Positions 1-5,429 of a stretch of 8,884 bases of DNA are shown piece by piece. Position 1 is the stretch's first letter, and the number at the start of each line of letters is the position of its first letter. A program made the position numbers and the translations under genes. The notes below the pieces were generated by a model, which did no database searches, had not been told where the DNA came from, and worked only from the letters and a program-made list of their open reading frames with translations. The stretch spans positions 1 through 8,884 of the forward strand of contig JAIXXE010000163.1 of NCBI GenBank assembly GCA_027490875.1, written 5' to 3'. This DNA is from Alphaproteobacteria bacterium. Its GTDB lineage: Bacteria > Pseudomonadota > Alphaproteobacteria > UBA2136 > UBA6156.

Positions 1-264
1 CATGGTGGCAGCGAGGAAACAATCATACCCGGCAAGACTGGCTGGCTGTTGCCGGTGAACGAACGTGGGGAGGTTGCGCCACAGGCCCTCGCCGATTGTA
101 TCGCAAGAGCCTTGCAAAACCCGCGTAAACTGGCCAGCATGGGCCAGATGGCGGCCAACCATGTGCGGGAACTCTATACCGAACACCGTATGGCAAGCCA
201 AGAACTGCTGGCCTACCGCTGTGCGTTGGGGCTAGTCAAACCAGATGAAGAGACAGGATTTTAA
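1..264 (+). CDS. Glycosyltransferase, GT4-like (C-terminal fragment)
   Basis: This is the last 87 codons of a gene whose 5' part lies left of the window. The visible residues open with HGGSEETIIPGKTGWLLPV, which matches the nucleotide-sugar-binding C-terminal half of GT-B fold (family 4) glycosyltransferases: a Gly-Gly-x-x-Glu segment followed by a G-x-T-G-W-L turn. It continues into the usual terminal helices (ALADCIARAL, then a Met/Ala-rich helix). Such enzymes transfer a sugar from a nucleotide donor, often for lipopolysaccharide or capsule at the cytoplasmic face of the inner membrane. Donor and acceptor cannot be told from this fragment. The stop lies 2 bases before the next start, so the two are probably co-transcribed and translationally coupled. 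The family call is good; the exact role is unknown. Confidence 0.85.
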   Translation, partial: HGGSEETIIPGKTGWLLPVNERGEVAPQALADCIARALQNPRKLASMGQMAANHVRELYTEHRMASQELLAYRCALGLVKPDEETGF

Positions 265-266
265 CG

Positions 267-740
267 ATGCCCCGCTGTATGCTGGCTCTTGATATACAAA
301 CCTATTATCGCCCTGGGCCCGGTATGGTCGCACAGATAAACCAGCTGGCCGCCAACATGCCAACCTGTGCCACGTTGTTTAGTCACGATGAAGCCGTAAC
401 CCCCTTGGTGCGCTCTGGTCGTACGCCCCCGATGGATGCCGCCGTGTTGGTTAGCACCGGCGTTGTCTTTCCCAAGTATGGTTACGGGTTACCGCCGCAG
501 GTGATGGAATGGCTGCACCGCCAGAAGCCTGATGAAGTTTTGGTGGTAGGCGGCCATACCGACGCCAACCTGCTCGCCGCCGGCTTTGCGTTGTTTGATG
601 CCGGTCTGCGCCCCGCCTGCGTGCCAGTGTTAAACTTTGGCAACGACTGGTACATGCATACCGTCACCACGGGTATCTGGGAGCGCGAGATTGGGAAGCT
701 CTATCAAAGCATTGCCGAGTATCAGTTCGGAGGAATTTAA
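267..740 (+). CDS. Isochorismatase-fold protein lacking the catalytic cysteine
   Basis: A 157-residue protein with the order of motifs of the isochorismatase/nicotinamidase cysteine hydrolase superfamily. An early strand ends in Asp (LALDIQ, D9), a lysine sits mid-protein (VVFPKYGYG, K70), and a strand runs into a helix at VLVVGGHTDANLLAAGFALFD (91-111) followed by a Gly (DAGL). Active members use an Asp-Lys-Cys triad, with Cys in a T-D-x-C motif. Here T98-D99-A100 is followed by N101, so the nucleophile appears replaced by Asn. C118 is in the next strand and is not equivalent. At 157 residues it is also slightly shorter than typical members (about 180-220). The ATG is supported by AGGA at 255-258. 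I infer a non-hydrolytic or altered function; the substrate is unknown. It sits between a glycosyltransferase and a lipoprotein, with gaps of 2 and 0 bases. Confidence 0.7.
   Translation: MPRCMLALDIQTYYRPGPGMVAQINQLAANMPTCATLFSHDEAVTPLVRSGRTPPMDAAVLVSTGVVFPKYGYGLPPQVMEWLHRQKPDEVLVVGGHTDANLLAAGFALFDAGLRPACVPVLNFGNDWYMHTVTTGIWEREIGKLYQSIAEYQFGGI
729..734 (+). promoter_or_regulatory. Strong Shine-Dalgarno of the lipoprotein gene
   Basis: GGAGGA lies 6 bases before the ATG at 741 and inside the last codons of the preceding gene, whose stop (738-740) directly abuts the ATG. This fixes the start and suggests independent, efficient initiation. It is the best ribosome binding site in the window. Confidence 0.8.
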
Positions 741-1061
741 ATGAAGGCTGTGCTGCTGCTGGCTCCGTTGCTGTTGGTTGGCTGTAGCCGTATGCTCGAT
801 GAACCACGCCAGTATTACTGGAACCAGGAGTGGCAACAGCTTAAAGAGTTAATGACCCCACCGCAGCAGTGGCAGCTACAATCCAATCTTTCAGTGCTCC
901 AGCAACAGGCCAGCGTGAATGCCTGCACCAAAGCAAGCCCCAACAGCCGCCAGACTGCGCAGTTCGGCGTAAGCGACCACGTTGCTTACCAGCAATGCCT
1001 TGTTACGCCTCATGCCATTGGCCAAACTGCCAGCGGGCAGCGGCTGCAAGGGCGGCCTTAG
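741..1061 (+). CDS. Small predicted lipoprotein of unknown function
   Basis: A 106-residue protein with a lipoprotein signal peptide: Lys2, a hydrophobic run (residues 4-13) and the lipobox LVGC, with C15 as the lipidated residue. The following Ser at +2 (not Asp) would favour the outer membrane under the usual Lol sorting rule. The mature part of 92 residues is rich in Gln and Trp (WNQEWQQLKEL, then PPQQWQLQ). It holds two further cysteines, C62 and C86, which could form a disulfide in the periplasm. I do not recognise the family. It follows the isochorismatase-fold gene with no gap and has its own strong ribosome binding site. Its TAG stop overlaps the stop codon of infC on the other strand. 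The coding call rests on the lipobox, the ribosome binding site and the operon position. Confidence 0.75.
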   Translation: MKAVLLLAPLLLVGCSRMLDEPRQYYWNQEWQQLKELMTPPQQWQLQSNLSVLQQQASVNACTKASPNSRQTAQFGVSDHVAYQQCLVTPHAIGQTASGQRLQGRP

Positions 1062-1077
1062 GCCTTCTTCTTTTTAT
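1054..1077 (+). terminator. Weak terminator-like hairpin at convergent stops
   Basis: GGCC (1054-1057), a TTA loop, and GGCC (1061-1064) are followed by a T-rich run (TTCTTCTTTTTAT, 1065-1077). The stem is only 4 base pairs, so it would be a weak intrinsic terminator for the plus-strand unit. It overlaps the end of the lipoprotein gene and the end of infC, whose Lys codons supply the T-rich strand, so coding constraint alone could explain it. Confidence 0.3.
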
Positions 1078-1672
1078 CGGGGCTTAACACCAGGGTCATA
1101 AAGCGCCCTTCCAGGCCGCTGCGGAAATCCACTTTGGCATAGTCGTGGGTATCGGCAATTAAGCGGTCGAGCATCAGCTGCCCCTGCTCTTGGTGGGTCG
1201 TCTCGCGACCACGGAACCGGAGGTTAATCTTCGCCTTATTGCCGTCGGCCAGAAACTCTTTAATTTTACGAAGCTTGACCTGATAGTCGTTCTCTTCAGT
1301 ACCCGGGCGAAAGACCATTTCCTTCACCTCCATCACCGTCTGGTTACGCTTGGCTTCGGCCTTGCGCTTGGCCTCTTGGAAGCGGAACTTACCATAATCG
1401 AGAATCTTGCAGATAGGCGGGCTGACGTTCGGGGAAATCTCGACCAAATCGAGCCCAAGTGACTGTGCCTTAAAAAAGGCATCACGGCTGGTCATCACGC
1501 CAAAATTTTCGCCCTCAGGGCCAATGACGCGAACCGAAGGAACGCGGATATCACCATTGATGCGGTGTTCGTATTGCCGGTTACGATCCGGAGTGCCTTT
1601 GAAACGGCCGATGGGACAGAGCTTTCGTTGATTGTGTTCTAGTCTTTCTAGCAGATTGCGCGGTAAATTCAA
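1058..1672 (-). CDS. infC: Translation initiation factor IF-3
   Basis: IF-3 binds the 30S subunit, blocks premature 50S joining and checks start codon and initiator tRNA. The product has the N-terminal domain (HRINGDIRVPSVRVIG, then LDLVEISPNVSPPICKILDYGKF), a basic linker (KRKAEAKRNQ) and the C-terminal domain (KEMVFRPGTEENDYQVKL, KAKINLRFRGRE), ending in a lysine-rich tail. The start is uncertain. The open frame begins after a TAG at 1700-1702 and contains no ATG or GTG before the conserved domain. The span given uses TTG at 1672 (204 residues, longer than the usual 175-180). An ATC at 1612-1610, codon 21, would give 184 residues and matches E. coli IF-3 in length, and infC is known for rare starts such as AUU. 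The gene is not beside rpmI-rplT here. It converges on the lipoprotein gene and diverges from ohr. Confidence 0.95.
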   Translation of the reverse strand: MNLPRNLLERLEHNQRKLCPIGRFKGTPDRNRQYEHRINGDIRVPSVRVIGPEGENFGVMTSRDAFFKAQSLGLDLVEISPNVSPPICKILDYGKFRFQEAKRKAEAKRNQTVMEVKEMVFRPGTEENDYQVKLRKIKEFLADGNKAKINLRFRGRETTHQEQGQLMLDRLIADTHDYAKVDFRSGLEGRFMTLVLSPDKKKKA

Positions 1673-1677
1673 GCGTC

Positions 1678-1706
1678 TTGCACAATCTTCCCAATTCTTC
1701 TAGCGT
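1678..1706 (+). promoter_or_regulatory. Candidate promoter of ohr
   Basis: The 58-base gap between the divergent infC and ohr genes holds TTGCAC (1678-1683), a 17-base spacer and TAGCGT (1701-1706), which would start transcription near 1713, ahead of the ATG at 1731. The -35 match is good but the -10 match is poor (3 of 6). I saw no clear OhrR operator palindrome. This is a pattern match only. Confidence 0.25.
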
Positions 1707-1730
1707 GCAGCGAAGAGAAAGAACCCTCCG

Positions 1731-2162
1731 ATGCAAGAACTTTATCGCACCCAAGCCACCGTCACCAATGGCCGCAATGGCAAGGGCGGCACCGCCGATG
1801 GCCGCCTGCAGGTAGAGCTGACGCACCCCGTCATTCAGCCCCGCCCAGCCACCGGCACCGACCCCGAACAGCTCTTTGCGGTTGGCTACGCTGGGTGCTA
1901 CGGCGGCGCCTGCGCGTTTGCCGCCAAGCAGCTGGGGTATGAACTGGGCGCAGCCCCTACGGTGCAGAGTGAGGTAAGCCTGCTCAAGCGCGACGATGGC
2001 GGTTTTAGTATAGGCGTGGCGTTGCGGGTAACCCTCCAGGGTGTAGACCAAGCCCAGGCCCAGGCTATTGCCACCAAAGCCCATACGGTTTGCCCCTACA
2101 GCCATGTGTTAAAAGAAGGGGTGGTGAGCACCGAAGCTGTGGGCGTCCCCGCCGTAGCCTAG
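1731..2162 (+). CDS. ohr: Organic hydroperoxide resistance protein (Ohr/OsmC family)
   Basis: Ohr is a cytoplasmic thiol peroxidase that reduces organic hydroperoxides, including lipid ones, using lipoylated partners as reductant. The 143-residue length is typical. Both catalytic cysteines are present: C56 in GYAGCYGGA and C121 in TVCPYSH. So are the residues that correspond to the conserved active-site Arg and Glu (R15 in NGRNGK and E46 in TDPEQLF). The N-terminal LYRTQATVTNGRNG and the GTDPEQLFAVGYAGC block separate Ohr from OsmC subgroup members. C61 is an extra cysteine in the same helix. The ATG at 1731 has only a weak purine-rich tract (GAGAAAG) upstream. The gene stands alone, diverging from infC and converging on resA, so it probably has its own promoter. 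No ohrR is visible in the window. Confidence 0.93.
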   Translation: MQELYRTQATVTNGRNGKGGTADGRLQVELTHPVIQPRPATGTDPEQLFAVGYAGCYGGACAFAAKQLGYELGAAPTVQSEVSLLKRDDGGFSIGVALRVTLQGVDQAQAQAIATKAHTVCPYSHVLKEGVVSTEAVGVPAVA

Positions 2163-2168
2163 CTTTGC

Positions 2169-2681
2169 TTAGGGTTTGGCCATGGCTGCTGCCAAGGCAG
2201 CGGCCATGGGGCCAAACGCAAGGTTAACGGGCCCGCTTTGCTTGAGGAGTAGCTGGCGTTGCGCGTTCAGAACAAAACTTTCGGGCACGCCCGTACCCTG
2301 TAACGTCCCAAAGGCCAGGGTGCGGGAAGGGTCGTGCAACCAGAAAACATTGGGTGCATTGCGCGGGGCACTGAGTTTTTGCAGCGCTGCGAGGTGCTGG
2401 CGGGGTGTGGTGTCGATATTAACCGCTACCAACGCCACGTTGGGGTGTGCTTGAGCATAGGCAATTTTTTTAGGAAGTTCGGCCATACAAACGCCGCACC
2501 AGCTGGCCCAGGTGGTGAGCAACACCGCGGGCTGCGTCACCGCATTCAGTTCAGCCAGTGCAGGGAAGGGTTGTGGCGGCATGGCAGCCGCTGGGGGCGT
2601 CCAGCGCAGCATCCCAGCGCCCCATAGCACGGCGCCTAGCAGCAACGCCAAGCCAAGCGCAATCAGTGCGCGCGTCGCCAT
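2169..2681 (-). CDS. resA: ResA/CcmG-like membrane-anchored thioredoxin
   Basis: A 170-residue thioredoxin-fold protein with one N-terminal membrane segment (about residues 6-25), which would place the domain outside the cytoplasm. The active site is W61-C62-G63-V64-C65 in TTWASWCGVCMAELP, and the cis-proline is P133 in GTGVPESF. Such proteins keep the CxxCH cysteines of apocytochrome c reduced for haem attachment. Its place directly after ccsBA, overlapping it by 19 bases, supports that role. CcmG/DsbE is the equivalent in System I, but the neighbour here is System II, so ResA is the better name. The C-terminus is Ala-rich (MAAALAAAMAKP) and its DNA forms one arm set of a long hairpin. ATG at 2681 is chosen; a TTG at 2687 would add two residues. 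Neither has a clear ribosome binding site, so translation is probably coupled to ccsBA. Confidence 0.88.
   Translation of the reverse strand: MATRALIALGLALLLGAVLWGAGMLRWTPPAAAMPPQPFPALAELNAVTQPAVLLTTWASWCGVCMAELPKKIAYAQAHPNVALVAVNIDTTPRQHLAALQKLSAPRNAPNVFWLHDPSRTLAFGTLQGTGVPESFVLNAQRQLLLKQSGPVNLAFGPMAAALAAAMAKP
2174..2217. repeat. Long imperfect inverted repeat (hairpin) between convergent ohr and resA
   Basis: Reading the plus strand, GTTTGGCC (2174-2181) pairs with GGCCAAAC (2210-2217), ATGGC with GCCAT (2203-2207), and TGCTGCC with GGCAGCG (2196-2202, one T-G pair). The loop centres on AA (2194-2195), with a two-base GG bulge at 2208-2209. That is about 20 paired bases. The hairpin begins 12 bases after the ohr stop, where a terminator is expected, but no T tract follows on either strand. 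It lies inside the last codons of resA. It may act as a bidirectional terminator or mRNA 3' end stabiliser; this function is inferred. Confidence 0.8.
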
Positions 2682-5422
2682 AGCCAAAACCCCATTGCAG
2701 CAAGAAGTAACGTTTCAATCAACACAAAGCTGCCAAGCCAAACAAACGTCCCTTGCGTAAAGCCGTAGCTATGCAGGCCTACCCCTAACAGGTTCACCCC
2801 AAACCACGCCACGGCCACAATCATGGGGGTGGCCGCCACCCCCAGCACCAGCCCCAGCGGGTTTAGCACACCACTGAGGCGGGCATGCAGCACCCACACC
2901 AGCCAAAGGGTCAGGAGCAGGGCACCATTTTCCTTAGGGTCCCAGCCCCAAAAACGCCCCCACGATTGGTCGGCCCAGATGCCCCCCAGCAACGTCCCCG
3001 TCGCCGTGAAGGCCAACGCTGCCAAGGTCAGCAGCGTAAGGGGCGTTTGCATGGTGGGCGTGACCTTCACCACACCCTTTTGCCGCAACAACACCACCAA
3101 CACGCCATGGGCCCATGCCCCCGCCAAAAGTGCCAGTGCGTAGCCTGCGGTAATCACCAATACATGGGTGGTCAGCCAGAAGTTGGTATCAAGCACAGCT
3201 GTCAGCACGCCCAGTGTATCGCCGCCTGCCGCCGCATAGCGTAACCCCAACAGCTGCAACAACAGCCCAAGGCCAGCGCCAATACCAAGCCATGCCATGC
3301 GCCGGAGCGGGTCCCGCGCGGCCAGCACCAACGCCAAACCTACCACCACCAGCCCTACAAACAGTACGCTTTCGTACAACGTGCCTACGGGCGGACGTTG
3401 CAGAATGTAAATCCGCAACGCCACCGCCGTACTGGCTATCGCCCAGCCGCCAGCCAGGGCAAGGGTCGCCGCTTTTTTAAAGGAAGGGCGCTGTAACCAA
3501 CGTGGCAGCGTTTGGTTAAGCGATACAGGCAGCCGCCAGCTTAACAGAAGCAACAGGCTGGCCAGTGTCATCAAGGCCGTGGCCAGCGGGAACGGGTGTA
3601 GCCCGCGCAGCCAGCGCTCGGCCACCAAGGCGTTTGGGCGGACGTTAGGCAGGCTCTCCAATGTGCGCCACGCTGCGGCTGTTGCCGTTTGCCAGAGCGG
3701 TGCATCGGCCGTGGTCGCAGCCAGCCTCAGGCTGGCCCAAATGGTGGCAGAGGCACCAGCCGTGGTCTCGGCAGGCGCCAACCAGCGATCTTCTCCCAAC
3801 CGTGGCGGTAGTACCCGCAGTGGCCCTGCGTCCTGCCAGCTGGAACTGAGCAGGAAATAATACTGTACCTGCTCGGCCAGCTGCACCAGCTGACCATCAA
3901 GCGGGTCACGTTCGCTGACTGGCAGTGCGGCCAGCTGCCGAATCGTTTCAAACTGAGGTTGCAGCGCGCGCGCCACTTCGGGGTAGGTGTAGGTGCGGGG
4001 GCTGCGGGCTGGCAATTGCAGGCGCGCGCGCAGCGTGTCGCTCGGTACAATAAACACGCGGCGTTGATGAGCACGCTCTGGCGTAAACACCAACTCGGCC
4101 AGCCATTGCGTGGCGTCAAGCCCTTCCAACGATTCGCTGCCGTGCAGCATGTGCAGCGTTAACGCGGCAAAGGTTGCCAAGGGTTTGAGACGGCCTTCGT
4201 GTTGAATAGGCAGCGTACCCCAACGGGCAACATCCAAAGCAAAAAGTGCGGCCTGCGGTGTGGCGTAGCTTGCGTTGCTTAGCCCAAGCAGCGGCACTAT
4301 GCCCAACAACAGCAACCCACGCCACCGCAGCCCCAGATGCAGCAGCAACCCTACGCATAATAAAATACCCGCCGCGTAGGGGATGAGGTACCCCTGATTC
4401 TGCACCACCGCCAAAATGCTTTCTTCTGGTCCGGCCTGTTCGGGCATGACAAAACTGGCCTGATAGAGCGTGTACCCCTGATAGCGCAAGGGCGCATTCA
4501 TCTGAATGGTGGCAGGCCAGCTGCCGCTCTGGGGGCTGATGACTGTAACGGCGCTGGCGTAGTGGCGGGCGATGGTCGTACCGGGGTAGTATTCGTTCGC
4601 AAAATGGGAAAGTTGCACCATAAATGGCAGCGCTATTTGCGCCGGACGTAGCACCAAACTGGCGCTTGGGTGACCAGGAAAGGCTACCGGCTGTGGGATA
4701 GGCTGCCCCTGAAACAGTACCAACTTGGCGGTGGCCTCGCCCGCGGTATTAAGTTTGGTAAAGAGCAAGGTCGGCCGGTTACGCTCGTCATCCTTTTCCG
4801 CAGCCTTGGCGGTGAAATCTAGAAACCGTCGTGCACCAATGGTAAGGCCATCCTCAACCGGCGTGGGGCGCTCGCGCAGCGCGCTGTTGGGGAAGTACTG
4901 CTCGACCAGCAGCTGCTCGGCCCCAACCCCCAGCCGCGCCCCGGGGCGCAGCGCACCAACGTCGTAGCGCAGCAGCGTGCTACCGGCCGCATCGATGACC
5001 GCCAATTCGGGCGTGTGGTAGCTGTTCAAGATATTGCTCTGCCCGCCTTCGGCAATACGCAGGTAGCCCTCGGTGGTGGTGAAGGCAGAGAAGGCGCCGC
5101 CTACCAGCAGCAACCAAACACTTAGGTGCGCCATCAGGCTACCCGCTTGCCGAAGCCGCCAGGGGCGTAGCAGTAGTTTTAGGCTTAAACCCAACGTGAG
5201 CAGGGCCAAGGTAGTAGCGCCACCGGGTGTAGGCAGCGGCCCGAGCCATAGAATGGCCGAGGAAAAATACTTAACCTGTGCTTGATACAACCCAATGTTC
5301 GCCTGCGCCAACGTGCCAAGTATCAGCAGCACCATCAACCACGCCAAGGCAAGGGTTGCCACCAGCGGCCCCCCCAGTACGGCAAGGACCTTAGATTTGG
5401 TTATCATGGGTTTGCTTACCAT
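2663..5422 (-). CDS. ccsBA: Fused ResB-CcsA cytochrome c synthase (System II, CcsBA)
   Basis: A 919-residue polytopic membrane protein that exports haem and attaches it to CxxCH motifs of c-type cytochromes. The ResB/CcsB half (about 1-365) has membrane segments near 17-38, 68-85, 96-116 and 346-364, a large extracytoplasmic region between them, and an intramembrane His (H99 in LMAHLSVW). A second extracytoplasmic stretch (about 384-608) includes LPIQHEGRLKPLATFA, typical of fused forms. The CcsA half (about 610-919) carries the WWD haem-handling signature (WGRFWGWDPKEN, 821-832) flanked by the two expected external histidines, H753 (FWLTTHV) and H884 (GLHSYGF), plus H846 (WVLHARL) in a membrane helix. 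All key residues are present, so it looks functional. The ATG at 5422 was used; an in-frame ATG at 5407 is also possible. It starts 7 bases after asnB and overlaps resA. Confidence 0.93.
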   Translation of the reverse strand: MVSKPMITKSKVLAVLGGPLVATLALAWLMVLLILGTLAQANIGLYQAQVKYFSSAILWLGPLPTPGGATTLALLTLGLSLKLLLRPWRLRQAGSLMAHLSVWLLLVGGAFSAFTTTEGYLRIAEGGQSNILNSYHTPELAVIDAAGSTLLRYDVGALRPGARLGVGAEQLLVEQYFPNSALRERPTPVEDGLTIGARRFLDFTAKAAEKDDERNRPTLLFTKLNTAGEATAKLVLFQGQPIPQPVAFPGHPSASLVLRPAQIALPFMVQLSHFANEYYPGTTIARHYASAVTVISPQSGSWPATIQMNAPLRYQGYTLYQASFVMPEQAGPEESILAVVQNQGYLIPYAAGILLCVGLLLHLGLRWRGLLLLGIVPLLGLSNASYATPQAALFALDVARWGTLPIQHEGRLKPLATFAALTLHMLHGSESLEGLDATQWLAELVFTPERAHQRRVFIVPSDTLRARLQLPARSPRTYTYPEVARALQPQFETIRQLAALPVSERDPLDGQLVQLAEQVQYYFLLSSSWQDAGPLRVLPPRLGEDRWLAPAETTAGASATIWASLRLAATTADAPLWQTATAAAWRTLESLPNVRPNALVAERWLRGLHPFPLATALMTLASLLLLLSWRLPVSLNQTLPRWLQRPSFKKAATLALAGGWAIASTAVALRIYILQRPPVGTLYESVLFVGLVVVGLALVLAARDPLRRMAWLGIGAGLGLLLQLLGLRYAAAGGDTLGVLTAVLDTNFWLTTHVLVITAGYALALLAGAWAHGVLVVLLRQKGVVKVTPTMQTPLTLLTLAALAFTATGTLLGGIWADQSWGRFWGWDPKENGALLLTLWLVWVLHARLSGVLNPLGLVLGVAATPMIVAVAWFGVNLLGVGLHSYGFTQGTFVWLGSFVLIETLLLAAMGFWLWRRAH

Positions 5423-5429
5423 GGATTTT

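Noticed and set aside
1581..2105. Open frame of 174 codons on the minus strand across ohr and the infC start
   Set aside because: It overlaps a full ohr gene with all catalytic residues and runs through the ohr-infC promoter gap; there is no protein family signal.
3961..4033. Alternating GCGCGCGC runs in ccsBA (also near 6141 in asnB)
   Set aside because: They are Ala/Arg codons in a GC-rich genome; there is no reason to call a structural element.
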